Shown: positions 7,716 to 18,914, numbered from the stretch's first letter. The stretch is 64,000 bases of DNA from Tessaracoccus aquimaris (GCF_001997345.1 NZ_CP019606.1:434001-498000); one strand, 5' to 3'. Made by a program: numbers and translations. Notes: generated by a model not told the origin, from the letters alone.

Positions 7716-9436
7716 ACGGGGCACAGCAACTCGTCGAGGCCTTCAAGAACCTCGACGCGACCGTGCCCGTCGCGCAGTTCCCGCTGCCGCTCGACGGTGC
7801 GGAGTCACTCCGCTCGCTCGCCGGCTCGATCAGCCACCAGGTCCGCGACTACCTGCTGCCCCGGGCGAGCCGCCTCGACGCGCCGCTGCTCGCCGTCGTC
7901 GGAGGCTCCACCGGCGCGGGCAAGTCGACGCTCGTCAACTCGCTGCTGCGCGCGCAGGTCACCAAGCCGGGCGTGCTTCGCCCGACCACCAAGTCCCCGG
8001 TGCTGGTGTGCCACCCCGACGACGAAGCGTGGTTCCGCTCCGAGCACGTGCTGCCCGACCTGGTCCGCACCGACACCCAACTGCACGACTCCCGCGCGCT
8101 GCACATCGTCGCCTTCCCCGACCTTCCGCCGGGCCTCGCGCTGCTTGACGCGCCCGACATCGACTCCATCGACGACGCCAACCGCTCGCTCGCCAGGCAA
8201 CTGCTGCTCGCCGCAGACCTGTGGCTGTTCGTCACCTCCGCCGCCCGCTACGCCGACGCCGTCCCGTGGGGCTACCTGGCCTCCGCCGCCGAACGCAACA
8301 TCGTCGTCAGCGTCGTGGTGAACCGCTGCCCGCCCGGCGCGATCACCGACGTCGGCAGCCATCTTGCGCAGATGCTCGCCGAACGAGGGCTCGCCTCCGC
8401 AAAGCTGTTCGCCGTCCCAGAGCGGGCACTGACCCCCGACGGGCTGCTCCCGATGGGCGACGTCTCCGGCATCAGGCAGTGGCTCGCTCACCTGGCGGCG
8501 GCCTCCGAGGCGCGCGCGCAGGTCGCGGTGCAGACGCTCGCGGGCTCCGTCCGCTCGCTCGACCCGCAACTGTCCGAACTGATCGACGGCGTCGCCCGCC
8601 AGGATGAGGCGCTGGCCGAACTGCGCGCCCAGTCGGTCGCCAACTACCGGTTCGCGGCCGAGGAGGTCTCCAAGGCCGCAAGCGACGGCACCATGCTGCG
8701 CGGCGAGATCCTCAGCCGCTGGCAGGACCTCGTCGGGACCGGCGAGTTCATGCGAAGCATCGAGGAACGCATCGGCATGATCCGCGACCGGATCTCCGGC
8801 TGGTTCCGCGGCGAGCCGAAGGCCGAGGCCGTGCAGGTCGCCATCTCCGACAGCCTCTCCGCCGTGCTCGTCGAGGCGGGGGAGGGCGCAGCAGAGTCGA
8901 CAGCCGTCGCGTGGTCCCGGACCCGCTGGGGCCGCGAGATCATCGCGGCCGAACCCTCCCTCGCGCGCGCCTCTGAGGCCTTCCCCGAGGCGGCGGCCGA
9001 GGCGATCAGGGCGTGGCAGTCCGACGTCCTCCGACTCGTCGAAGAGGAGGGCCGCGGCAAGCGCAGGAAGGCCCGCTTCCTGGCCATCGGCACCAACGTC
9101 GCGGGCGCCGCGCTGATCATCGTCGTGTTCGCCGCCACCGGCGGCCTCACCACCGCCGAGGTCGGCATCGCCGGCGGCACCTCCCTGCTCGCGCAGCGCC
9201 TCCTGGAGGCCGTGTTCGGGGAGGACGAGGTCCGCAGGCTCGCCGTCGAGGCGCAGCGCCTGCTCCGCGACCGCGTCGACGCCGTCCTGGCGAACGAACT
9301 GACCCGCTTCGGCACGATCCTCGACGCGCTGGCCGTCGACGAGCAGGCCCCGGCCAAGCTCGCCGAGGCCGCCGACCGACTCCGCTCGGCCGCGCGGGCC
9401 GCCTTCGACGACCTGACCGCCCCGGAGCTTTCATGA
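7712..9436 (+). CDS. Dynamin-like membrane GTPase, first of a pair
   Basis: A 574-residue P-loop GTPase. G1 is GGSTGAGKST near residue 65, G3 is LLDAPDID near 147, and a G4-like VVNRCPP follows near 205. A long helical region leads to a hydrophobic segment near residues 455-490 (AGAALIIVVFAATGGL, then a glycine-rich hairpin), suggesting membrane contact. Actinobacteria often have two adjacent dynamin-related GTPases of this kind; proposed roles are membrane remodelling, fission or vesicle release. The start overlaps the prsW stop (ATGA) and the stop overlaps the next GTPase start (ATGA), so all three are translationally coupled. Confidence 0.8.
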   Translation: MNGAQQLVEAFKNLDATVPVAQFPLPLDGAESLRSLAGSISHQVRDYLLPRASRLDAPLLAVVGGSTGAGKSTLVNSLLRAQVTKPGVLRPTTKSPVLVCHPDDEAWFRSEHVLPDLVRTDTQLHDSRALHIVAFPDLPPGLALLDAPDIDSIDDANRSLARQLLLAADLWLFVTSAARYADAVPWGYLASAAERNIVVSVVVNRCPPGAITDVGSHLAQMLAERGLASAKLFAVPERALTPDGLLPMGDVSGIRQWLAHLAAASEARAQVAVQTLAGSVRSLDPQLSELIDGVARQDEALAELRAQSVANYRFAAEEVSKAASDGTMLRGEILSRWQDLVGTGEFMRSIEERIGMIRDRISGWFRGEPKAEAVQVAISDSLSAVLVEAGEGAAESTAVAWSRTRWGREIIAAEPSLARASEAFPEAAAEAIRAWQSDVLRLVEEEGRGKRRKARFLAIGTNVAGAALIIVVFAATGGLTTAEVGIAGGTSLLAQRLLEAVFGEDEVRRLAVEAQRLLRDRVDAVLANELTRFGTILDALAVDEQAPAKLAEAADRLRSAARAAFDDLTAPELS

Positions 9437-11033
9437 CGACAGTGGCAGACCGACTCGACACGCTCGCCGAGGTCGTCGACCTCGTCGAAGGGCGGGCACC
9501 CGCCGAGGTCGAGGAACAGGCCCGCCACCTGCTCGCGCACGCCTCCCGTCGGCTCGCCGCCGGGGCACAGACGACGGCTGCGCTCGCGGGCGCGACCGGT
9601 TCCGGTAAGTCGAGCCTGTTCAACGCGCTGAGCGGCACCCGGCTCGCCGAGCAGGGCGCCAGGCGTCCCACCACGTCCAAGACGCTCGCCGTCAGCTTCT
9701 CGGCGACCAACCCCGAACTCCTCGACCTGCTCGGCGTCGAGCGCCGCTACGAGGCGGAGCCGCCCACGCCGCAACTGGCCGACCTGGTGCTGCTCGACCT
9801 GCCCGACCACGACTCGACGGCCAGCGCGCACCGCGACGAGGTCGACCGGATGGTGGGCCTCGTCGACCAGTTCATCTGGGTGCTCGACCCGCAGAAGTAC
9901 GCCGACGCCGCCATCCACCAGCGCTACCTGCGGCCGCTCGCCAAGCACCGCGACGTGATCACCGTGGTGCTCAACCAGGCCGACCTGCTCACCCCCGACC
10001 AGTTGCAGCAGTGCCTCGCGCACATCGGCCGCCTGCTGGAGGCCGACGGGCTCGGCGGCGTCCCGCTGCTCGCCACCAGCGCCGTCACGGGTATGGGCAT
10101 CGACGACCTCCGCGCGAGGCTCGGCGCCCTCACCAGCGGCAAGCGTGCGGCGGCGCAGCGCCTCGAGGCCGACGTCGCCGTCGTGGCCGCCCGGCTCGAC
10201 GAGTCCGTCGGACGGGGCAAGGCGGGCAAGGTCGGCAAGGACACCGTCACGACCCTGACGCAGCAGTTGGCGGCGGCGGCAGGCGTGCCCGTCGTCGTCC
10301 ACGCGGTGCGCGACTCGGTGCGCCACCGCGGCCAACTGGCCACCGGGTGGCCGCTGGTGAAGTGGATCGGCAGGCTCAAGCCCGACCCGTTGAAGCGGCT
10401 GAGGCTCGGGATCGGCGGCTCCAAGAACGAACCCGAGACGCCCGCCCTGACCAGGAGTTCGCTACCGGCCAGGTCCGCCGCCGCGAGCGCGCACCTGTCG
10501 ACCGGGCTGCGCGCGTTCGCGCACGAACTGGGCGAGGGGTTGCCCAACGTCTGGCAGGAGTCGATCAGCCAAGCCGTCTACTCGTCCGAGCGTCGGCTGC
10601 CCGACGACCTGGACCGTGCGGTGGTCGGTGCCGACCTGAGGGTCGCCAAGCCGCCGGTGTGGTGGGCCGTGATCCGCGGCCTGCAGTGGCTGCTGATCGT
10701 CGCGGTCGTCGTCGGTCTCGGTTGGCTGACGATCAACAGGCTGCTCGGCTACTTCGGGATGCCGCCGCTCGGGTCGTCCCGATCGGGCCCGACGGCGGCC
10801 TGCAGGTGCCGCTCCCGACCATCCTGGCGATCGGGGGCCTGCTCGCGGGCATCGTCTTGTCCGTCGTCTCGCAACTGATCATCGGCGCGACCGCCCGGGC
10901 CGCCGCGCGGAAGGCGCGCAAGTCCCTCGAGGCCGCCGTCCGCGAGGTCGCCGTCGACAAGGTAGTCGCCCCCGCCGAGGCCGAGGTCGAGCGCTACGCA
11001 AAGGCCCGCAAGGCCCTCGACCGCCTCATCTGA
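9433..11033 (+). CDS. YfjP/dynamin-like GTPase, second of a pair (frameshifted)
   Basis: The G1 motif AGATGSGKSS lies near residue 53, G3 LLDLPDHDS near 121 and G4-like VLNQADLL near 180, followed by helices and two membrane segments near residues 415-480 (GLQWLLIVAVVVGLGWL and ILAIGGLLAGIVLSVVSQLI). The frame breaks between them: after GYFGMPPLG the original frame degenerates, while the adjacent frame continues with VVPIGPDGG and the second helix to a stop at 11033. Adding one G to the run at 10771-10773 repairs it. The intact product would be about 533 residues. The start ATG overlaps the first GTPase, so the two probably act together at the membrane. Confidence 0.8.
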
Positions 11034-11078
11034 GGCCCAGCCCCACCGTTCCGCCTGACCGCTCGGGTCGGGCGGGGT

Positions 11079-11157
11079 TTGAGCATGTTTGGTAACTCGT
11101 TGCGGAAAACGCGGCTTTTGAGCGTTCAAGTCGAAACGAGCAACCAAACATGCTCAA
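11079..11157. repeat. 80-bp-class TTGAGCA hairpin element, copy 1 (subfamily A)
   Basis: TTGAGCATGTTTGGT (11079-11093) and its exact inverse ACCAAACATGCTCAA (11143-11157) form the outer arms. A dinucleotide mismatch and CTCGTT/AACGAG continue the stem; the centre is variable. It lies between the GTPase gene and ettA. Confidence 0.85.
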
Positions 11158-11255
11158 GGACTCACCCAACCCGAGGCCGACGCCCCGACGCTTTCGGCTC
11201 CGCGGGGGCAAGCTGGCATACTGGCACGCGGTCAACGCGAAAGGGTCTCCACACA

Positions 11256-12935
<1,680 letters not shown>

Positions 12936-12942
12936 CCGCGCA

Positions 12943-12980
12943 GAAACGCCCCTCCCACGCAACGTGCGGAGGGGCGTTTC
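12943..12980 (+). terminator. Intrinsic-type terminator after ettA
   Basis: GAAACGCCCCTCC (12943-12955) pairs with GGAGGGGCGTTTC (12968-12980); CACG/CGTG extends the stem past a one-base bulge to a CAA loop. The GTTTC end gives a short T tract. Confidence 0.75.
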
Positions 12981-13063
12981 GCGTTCCCGCCGACCCGCCG
13001 TCCGACAGTCGCTTCGACTGTCGCTGCGACCGACGGGGCGCAAGGGTGGATAGTCTCGGGGCC

Positions 13064-13543
13064 ATGACGACCGAACCCATCCCGCGCTACCGGCTGGGTG
13101 AGGTGGCCCATCAGGGCCTGTGGTGGGCCGCCCTCGCGCTGCCCGCCCTGGTGGTGCTGATCAGGGTGGCGACCACGACGGTGTCCGGCATCTTCTTCCT
13201 CTACGTCGTGATCGGCATCCCCGCCACGATCGTCGCGCAGGTGATGGCCGGGCTGCTCGCTTGGACCTACCGGAAGCGGCAGTGGCGCCACTTCCTGGGG
13301 CCGGTCGCCTCGATCGGATCCTTCGTCTACTACGGCATGTGGGCGCTGCTCGCGCTGACCCTTCCCGAGGTGGCGGGCGCCGAGCCCACCTCGCTGCTTG
13401 GACGGCTGTTCGGGGACGGAGCAGCCGACGCGCTCAGCGTGGTGCTGCTCGTGGCGGTGCCCTCCACCTATGTCGCGCTGCTGGTCGCGATCGTGGTGGA
13501 GGGCACCCGGGCCGTGCGCCGACTCGGCGCCGAGGTCGGCTAG
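13064..13543 (+). CDS. Small membrane protein, four predicted helices, unknown
   Basis: A 159-residue hydrophobic protein with four likely membrane helices: around residues 18-35, 40-66 (IFFLYVVIGIPATIVAQVMAGLL), 80-100 and 125-150. No conserved catalytic or binding motif is visible and I do not recognise a family. ATG 13064 is 7 nt after TAGTCT (13051-13056), consistent with a leaderless mRNA. It converges with and overlaps by 4 bp the 3' end of the sigma-partner gene on the other strand. Confidence 0.65.
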   Translation: MTTEPIPRYRLGEVAHQGLWWAALALPALVVLIRVATTTVSGIFFLYVVIGIPATIVAQVMAGLLAWTYRKRQWRHFLGPVASIGSFVYYGMWALLALTLPEVAGAEPTSLLGRLFGDGAADALSVVLLVAVPSTYVALLVAIVVEGTRAVRRLGAEVG

Positions 13544-14493
13544 CCGGCCAGCCTCTCGGCCATCGCGTCTGCCGCCTTGAGCGCCGGGCACTGCGCGCCG
13601 TCGCCGTCATCGGGGGAGAGCGAGCAGTTGTAGTCCTGCCCCTCGAATGCCTGCGACAGGAACAGCACGCGCGAGTCCGTCTGGATGATCACGACGTCGA
13701 CCCACTGACCGAGTTCGAGCGACGCGTCCCCGGCGGGGAGGCCGGCCGCAAGGACGTTGGCGAACCGTGCATCCGGCGCGTTGGCAGGCGGCGTGAACGG
13801 GACCTCGTCGGTGCTCTCATGGGCGCGGGAGTCGCGCCAGCCCTGCGCGTCGAGCCGTTCCCCGCAGTCGAGGGACTGCTGCCGGAGCGAGTCGAACGCG
13901 GCAGTTGCCTGCGCCTTGTCGTCGTAGCCGAAGATCGTCGCGACGTACAGCGTCGGCCACTCGTCGCCCTCGATGCCCATCTCGCGGGTCAGGATGGTGC
14001 TGGGCTCGCCGGGGATCTCGCTCAGGCAGATGCTCGGCGAGGACTGGCCCTGCCCCTCGAACTCGTCCTTGACGGCGCCGGGCAGGTCGCCGTAGATGAA
14101 GAGCTGATCGGGGGTCGGCATGTTGTCGAAGGTGGGGGCCTTCACGGTCTCGCCCGGCGCGTCGGTTGGCGTCGGTGTCGGCTTGGAGGTGACGTCCGGC
14201 GTCTGGGTGGGACCCGGGTCGGGCGACGTCGGGGCGCTGGGGCTCGCCGTCGACGAGATGCTGGGCGTCGGCGTCACCGGCTGGGGGGTCGCCCAGCCCG
14301 GCTCCTGTCGGCCGGTGGCCTGCACGATGCCGAAGCCGCCGACCGCGAGCAGGGCACACGCGCCCAGCACGCCGACGGTGCGCCGGGTGGCCCGGCGACG
14401 GTTGCCGCGCCGTCGGATCTCTGATGCTGGCAGCATGGGAACCTCCTTTGCGGTCGCTGCGAGGTGGTCGAGTTCGGGAATACGGTCAGGCAT
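13540..14493 (-). CDS. Membrane-anchored partner of the ECF sigma factor
   Basis: A 317-residue protein with a basic cytoplasmic N-terminus of about 35 residues (EIRRRGNRRRATRRT), one membrane helix near 37-57 (VGVLGACALLAVGGFGIVQ), a Thr/Ser/Pro-rich linker (about 60-125) and an extracytoplasmic domain of about 190 residues with several Cys. Its start overlaps the sigma gene's stop, the position usually held by an anti-sigma factor. The cytoplasmic part is short and lacks a visible HxxxCxxC zinc motif, so regulation of the sigma factor is an inference from position. Exported-domain function is unknown. Confidence 0.7.
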   Translation of the reverse strand: MPDRIPELDHLAATAKEVPMLPASEIRRRGNRRRATRRTVGVLGACALLAVGGFGIVQATGRQEPGWATPQPVTPTPSISSTASPSAPTSPDPGPTQTPDVTSKPTPTPTDAPGETVKAPTFDNMPTPDQLFIYGDLPGAVKDEFEGQGQSSPSICLSEIPGEPSTILTREMGIEGDEWPTLYVATIFGYDDKAQATAAFDSLRQQSLDCGERLDAQGWRDSRAHESTDEVPFTPPANAPDARFANVLAAGLPAGDASLELGQWVDVVIIQTDSRVLFLSQAFEGQDYNCSLSPDDGDGAQCPALKAADAMAERLAG

Positions 14494-14977
14494 GACGCAC
14501 CTCCAGGTCAGTGTTGAGCAGACGGGCGAGGGTGGCTCGGCCGCGTGAGAGGCGGGCCTTGATGGTGCCCGTGGGGGCACCGACCTCGGCTGCGACGTCG
14601 GCGACGCTCAGGTCGCACAGGTGGTAGAGCACGATGGCCCGTCGCTGGTCCTCGGGCAGTTGGGCGAGCGCCTGCTCCAGGACGACCCGTTCGGGGGACG
14701 GCTCGGCCGCCGGCCTCATCTCCAGCGCCCGGTCCGGTTGCCGGAAGGACCTTCGTGCGCGTCGCCAGCGGCTGACGGCCAGCCGGTACGCGGTCGTCCT
14801 GACCCACGCCTCGGGGCTGTTGGCCGTGTCGAGCTTGCTCTTGTGATCCCACGCCCTCACGAATGCCTCCTGGACGCAGTCCTGCGCCTCGGCCATCGAT
14901 CCGCACATCGCATAGATGTGGCCGACGAGTTTCGTGAAGGACGCGGCGTAGAACCGGTCGAACTCGTCCTCGGTCAC
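14486..14977 (-). CDS. ECF RNA polymerase sigma factor (SigE-type)
   Basis: A 163-residue sigma-70 family factor with only regions 2 and 4. Region 2 contains GSMAEAQDCVQEAFVRAWDH (about 27-46) and a basic -10 recognition helix (YRLAVSRWRRARR). Region 4 contains LPEDQRRAIVLYHLCDLS and VGAPTGTIKARLSRGRATL, a helix-turn-helix for -35 recognition. Start GTG 14977 is preceded by GGGGAGGG. The downstream overlapping gene encodes a single-pass membrane protein that may sequester it. No signal is identified. Confidence 0.9.
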   Translation of the reverse strand: MTEDEFDRFYAASFTKLVGHIYAMCGSMAEAQDCVQEAFVRAWDHKSKLDTANSPEAWVRTTAYRLAVSRWRRARRSFRQPDRALEMRPAAEPSPERVVLEQALAQLPEDQRRAIVLYHLCDLSVADVAAEVGAPTGTIKARLSRGRATLARLLNTDLEVRHA

Positions 14978-15654
14978 TGTCCCTCCCCGTGATCTCTGTG
15001 GCCCGTGTCGGGCCGTTCGTGGTGAATACGCCCGGGCGGAGGCGTTGGTTGCATCAGAACATCACGGGGAACTTTCCGCCGACCGTCGCCATGCCAGCGT
15101 CGGCCGGAATCGCCGTGAGGTTCGCCTGTCCCGCGGTCGGCTCTGACCTCGTGAAGCTCTCGCGGTACCTGGCGTGGCTTGGGCTGTCGGGTGCGAGAGG
15201 TTTCGACCGAAGAAGTCCGCTGACGCGTCCTTCTTGGCTCAACCAACGGCTGCTGATTGAGCCAGCGGCGGCGACGAAGTCGCCCGCGCTGCGTCGAAAT
15301 CCTCGTGAGGTGGGCAGGGAATCGGGTCCGCCTTCGCGCGATCCTGGCGTGACTAGGGCTGTCGGGCGCGAGAGGTTTCGACCGAAGAAGTCCGCTGACG
15401 CGTCCTTCTTGGCTCAACCAACGGCTGCTGGCGCGTCCTTCTTGGCTCAACCAGCGGCCGCTGACTGAGCCAGCCCAGCGACGGAGGCGCCCGCGCTGTG
15501 TCGCTTGGATTGAGCCAGCCCAGCGACGGAGTCGCCCGCGGCTGCGTCGAAATCCTCGTGAGGTGGGCAGGGGCTAGGGTCCGCGTTCGGGTGTGGGTTG
15601 GTTTCGACGCGACGCGCGCGGGGCTCCGCCCCGACGGTCGGCTCAACCAGCGGG
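14978..15654. repeat. Gene-free, repeat-rich region with two 75-bp direct repeats
   Basis: No convincing coding region is seen. A 75-bp unit at 15181-15255 recurs at 15356-15430 with one mismatch; part of it (GCGTCCTTCTTGGCTCAACC) follows again from 15431. A second unit (GTCGAAATCCTCGTGAGGTG and onwards) occurs near 15294 and 15548. Copies of GGTTTCGAC and GGCTCAACCA punctuate the region, a motif pair also present at 48282-48726. Confidence 0.75.
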
Positions 15655-18438
15655 TCAGTGCGTGGCGAGCAGTTCCGCGAGCGACATCGATGAGCGGTCG
15701 GCGAGCGAGGTCAACTGCGTCTGGCACGAGAAGCCGTCGGCCAGCACGATCGCGTCAGGGTTCGCCTCGACCGCCGGGCCCAGGTCGTGCTCGAAGACCT
15801 TCACGCTGACGTCGTGATGGCCCCGCTCGACCCCGAAGTTGCCCGCCAGGCCGCAGCAACCGCCGACGACCACGAGTTTCGCGCCCGTCCTCTCCAGCAG
15901 CGCCCTGTCCTTGCCCCAGCCGAGCACCGACGCGTGGTGGCAGTGCGGTTGGGCGACGATCGTGTGGCCGCTGAGGTCAGGCGCGACGAAGTCGGCGTCG
16001 CGCTCCAGGAACTCGGCCAGCGTCAGGACCGACCCGTTCAACGCCGCAACGTTCGCATCGTCGGGCAGCAGTTCAGGGGCGTCGCTTCGCCACACGGCCG
16101 TGCACGACGGCTCGACGCCGATGATCGGCACTCCATCGGCGACGTAGGGGGCAAGCACGGCAGCGGCCGTGGTCAGTTGGCGGCGGGCGCCGTCGAGTTG
16201 GCCGGTCGAGATCCAGGTGAGCCCGCAGCACGCCGTCTTGTCCAGCACCTCCGGCTCGTAGCCGAGCCGCACCAACAGTTGCGCCATCGCCGCGAACGAC
16301 ATCGACTCGAAGCAGTCGGAGAACGAGTCGACCCAGATCAGCACCCGACCCTTCGAGCCGCCGGTCGAACGCTCGAGCCGCGACCGGGCGGTGCGTGAGG
16401 CGAACTGCGGGATGGCGCGCCGGTGGTCGACGCCCGCGCCCCAGCGCAGCGCCCTGCCGAGCCCAGGCGTCCGGCCGACCAGGTTCACGAGCCTTCCGAG
16501 GCCCGGGACGGTCGTGATGAGGCGACCCCAGCGCGGCAGCCAGCCGAGCGCGTAGTGGTTGCGGGGGCGCAGCCGCCCCTTGTACGTCTCGTGCGTGACG
16601 CGCGCCTTGTAGGCGGCCATGTCGATGCCGGTCGGGCAGTCGCGGGCGCAGCCCTTGCACGAGAGGCACAGGTCGAGCGCCGCGTGCACCTCCGGCGAGC
16701 GCCAGCCCTTGCTGATCAGCGAGCCGTTGACCATCTCCTGCAGCGCGTGGGCGCGGCCGCGCGTCGAGTCCTTCTCGTCCCGGGTCGCCTGGAACGACGG
16801 GCACATCACGCCGCCGGACGCAGTCGTGTCCGCCAGGCACTTGCCGACGCCGGAGCACTGGTGCACCGCCTCGACGAACTCGGCGTCGGTCGCGGCGAGC
16901 GGCGAGCGGCTGACTGCGACCATCCGCAGGTCCTGTTCGACGGGGGCCGGGTCGACCAGCACACCGGGGTTGAGCAGGCCGCGTGGATCGAAGAGGCGCT
17001 TCACGTGGCCGAACAGGTCGATGGCTGCGGGGGAGTACATGTGCGGCAGCAGCGCAGAGCGCGCCCTTCCGTCGCCGTGCTCGCCCGACATCGAGCCGCC
17101 GAACCGGGCGACCATCGTCGCGGCCTCCTCGACGAACGCCTTGTAGCGCTCTGCGCCGTCGGGTGCGGTGAGGGGGAAGTCGATGCGGCAGTGCACGCAG
17201 CCGTCGCCGAAGTGGCCGTAGGGGAGGCCGTGCAGGCCGTGGCGCTCCAACAGCGCGTCGAACTCCCGCAGGTACTCGCCCAGGTGCTGCGGCGGGACCG
17301 CCGCGTCCTCCCAGCCTCCGTAGGCGGGCTTTGCGAGGCTGACGCCCGCCAGGCCGGCGCCGTCGGCGCGGATCTTCCACAGTTGAGCGGCGCGGGCGGG
17401 GTCGTCGACGACCCATCCTTCCGTCGCGGCGGAGGCCTCGACGATCGCCTCGGCCCTCGCGCGGAGCTCTGCCGGGTCGTCGCCGACGACCTCCAGGAAC
17501 ATCCAGCCGTCGCCCGCCGGCAGGTCGCCGACGCTGTCTGCGCCGTTCTTGGCGACTACGACGTCGACGATGCGCCGGTCGAGGCCCTCGCATGCGGTGG
17601 GGGAGAAGCGGAGCAGGTTGGAGATGTCGTCGCCCGCGTCGGGCATCGTCGGGTAGCCGAGCGCGACCATCAGCGAGTGCGGCGCGTCCGCAACAAGCCG
17701 GACGGTCGCCCGGACGATCACGCCGAGCGTTCCCTCGGTGCCCGCGAAGAACTTGGCGACGTCGAACCGCTTCTCGGGGAGCAGATGCTCCAGCGAGTAG
17801 CCGGACACCTGCCGGATGAAGGTGCCGAACTCGGTGCGGATCACGCCAAGGTTGGCCGCCACCAGCGAGCGCAGTTCCGGCAGGTCGTCGACGCCGAGCG
17901 TGATCAGGTCGCCGGTTCCCGTGACGATGTCGAGGCTGACGACGTTGTCTGCCATCCGTCCGTAGCCGAGGGCGCGTGGGCCGCAGGCGTTGTTGCCGAT
18001 CATGCCGCCGACGGTGCAGCGGTTCGAGGTCGACGGGTCCGGGCCGAGTCGCAGCCCGTGGGGCCGGGCGGCCTGCTGGAGTTGGTCCTGCACGACGCCG
18101 GGGTCGATCACCGCGGTGCGCGCCTCAGGGTCGATGGAGTGGATCCGGTTCAGATGGCGGGAGACGTCGATCACGAGCCCCGGCCCGACGGCGTTGCCTG
18201 CGCACGAGGTGCCAGCGCCGCGAGCGGTGATCGGGACACCCGCGTCGAGGGATGCGCGCACCAGGGCGACCAGTTCGTCTGTGCTGCGGGGATGAGCGAC
18301 GGCCGCGGGTGCGACGCGATACAGCGAAGCGTCGGTCGAGTAGAGCGCGCGGGTAAGCGTCGAATCGTCGATGATCTCCGCGAGGTCGCCGAGCCGATCA
18401 ATCAGTTGAGCGTGGGGCGAGGCCGCGGAGATGGTCAC
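15655..18438 (-). CDS. FAD- and Fe-S-binding D-lactate/glycolate-type dehydrogenase
   Basis: A 927-residue fusion. The N-terminal FAD_binding_4 domain (about 38-250) has ARGAGTSCAGNA and GNNACGPRALGYGR. The FAD-oxidase C domain (about 290-540) contains GHFGDGCVHCRIDFPL and MSGEHGDGRARS. A ferredoxin-like part follows (CSGVGKC near 530; CLSCKGCARDCP near 592), then a CCG-type C-terminal half (TACCGLTW near 736; GGCCGLAGNFG near 861). This is the single-chain form of GlcD-GlcF or Dld, oxidising a 2-hydroxy acid, most likely D-lactate, and passing electrons to the chain. D-lactate use would suit a fermentative actinobacterium. GTG 18438 is the first plausible start. The MarR gene lies immediately upstream on the same strand, 4 bp away. 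Confidence 0.85.
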   Translation of the reverse strand: MTISAASPHAQLIDRLGDLAEIIDDSTLTRALYSTDASLYRVAPAAVAHPRSTDELVALVRASLDAGVPITARGAGTSCAGNAVGPGLVIDVSRHLNRIHSIDPEARTAVIDPGVVQDQLQQAARPHGLRLGPDPSTSNRCTVGGMIGNNACGPRALGYGRMADNVVSLDIVTGTGDLITLGVDDLPELRSLVAANLGVIRTEFGTFIRQVSGYSLEHLLPEKRFDVAKFFAGTEGTLGVIVRATVRLVADAPHSLMVALGYPTMPDAGDDISNLLRFSPTACEGLDRRIVDVVVAKNGADSVGDLPAGDGWMFLEVVGDDPAELRARAEAIVEASAATEGWVVDDPARAAQLWKIRADGAGLAGVSLAKPAYGGWEDAAVPPQHLGEYLREFDALLERHGLHGLPYGHFGDGCVHCRIDFPLTAPDGAERYKAFVEEAATMVARFGGSMSGEHGDGRARSALLPHMYSPAAIDLFGHVKRLFDPRGLLNPGVLVDPAPVEQDLRMVAVSRSPLAATDAEFVEAVHQCSGVGKCLADTTASGGVMCPSFQATRDEKDSTRGRAHALQEMVNGSLISKGWRSPEVHAALDLCLSCKGCARDCPTGIDMAAYKARVTHETYKGRLRPRNHYALGWLPRWGRLITTVPGLGRLVNLVGRTPGLGRALRWGAGVDHRRAIPQFASRTARSRLERSTGGSKGRVLIWVDSFSDCFESMSFAAMAQLLVRLGYEPEVLDKTACCGLTWISTGQLDGARRQLTTAAAVLAPYVADGVPIIGVEPSCTAVWRSDAPELLPDDANVAALNGSVLTLAEFLERDADFVAPDLSGHTIVAQPHCHHASVLGWGKDRALLERTGAKLVVVGGCCGLAGNFGVERGHHDVSVKVFEHDLGPAVEANPDAIVLADGFSCQTQLTSLADRSSMSLAELLATH

Positions 18439-18442
18439 CGTC

Positions 18443-18898
18443 CTAGTTTGCCACCGCCAGTGAGGCCTGCATCGCGCGGCCCAGCGCCGTGAAATCCCCC
18501 GGCTCGATGGCGTCGACGAAGACGCGTCGGACGGAGTCGACGTGCGCGGGCGCCGCCCGCTGCAGCAGGTCGAAGCCCCTCTGGGTCATCTCGGCCTGCA
18601 CGCCGCGTCCGTCGGCCGCACACGAGGTGCGGTTGACGTAGCCGGCCTGCTCCATCCGTTTGATGGTGTGGGTCAGGCGGGACCGCGAATGGCCCACAGA
18701 GGCGGCGAGCTCGCCCATCCTGATCGTGTGATCGGGCGCCTCGCTGAGGCGAACGAGCAACTCGTACTCTGAAAGGCTCAGATTGAACTGGCGCAGCTCG
18801 GCGTCCAGGTACTCTTCGATGTGCGTCTTGGCCAGGAGGTAGCTCCGCCAGACGCGCTGCTGACTCTCGTTGAGCCAGCCCGCAACTGGTTCAGACAT
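18443..18898 (-). CDS. MarR family transcriptional regulator
   Basis: A 151-residue winged-helix protein. Residues 45-75 (LSLSEYELLVRLSEAPDHTIRMGELA) and the recognition region SVGHSRSRLTHTIKRMEQAGYVNR followed by the wing (ADGRGVQAEMTQRG) match MarR. ATG 18898 lies 7 nt after TAGGAT (minus strand, 18906-18911), so the mRNA is probably leaderless. It is followed after 4 bp by the dehydrogenase gene, suggesting an operon, and is divergent from the acyl-CoA ligase with only 98 bp between starts. It may therefore regulate either; the ligand is unknown. Confidence 0.88.
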   Translation of the reverse strand: MSEPVAGWLNESQQRVWRSYLLAKTHIEEYLDAELRQFNLSLSEYELLVRLSEAPDHTIRMGELAASVGHSRSRLTHTIKRMEQAGYVNRTSCAADGRGVQAEMTQRGFDLLQRAAPAHVDSVRRVFVDAIEPGDFTALGRAMQASLAVAN

Positions 18899-18914
18899 AA
18901 GGGTGATCCTACCA

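Noticed and set aside
8644..10335. 563-codon minus-strand frame opposite the GTPases
   Set aside because: Composition typical of antisense to high-GC genes; the P-loop motifs on the plus strand are real.
11041..11235. Short frames reading SMFG...TCSN in the hairpin repeats
   Set aside because: Similar peptides appear on both strands at each repeat because the DNA is palindromic; not genes.
14974..15450. Minus-strand frame with repeated WLSQEGR-type segments
   Set aside because: The repetition comes from the 75-bp DNA repeats; no RBS or conserved domain.
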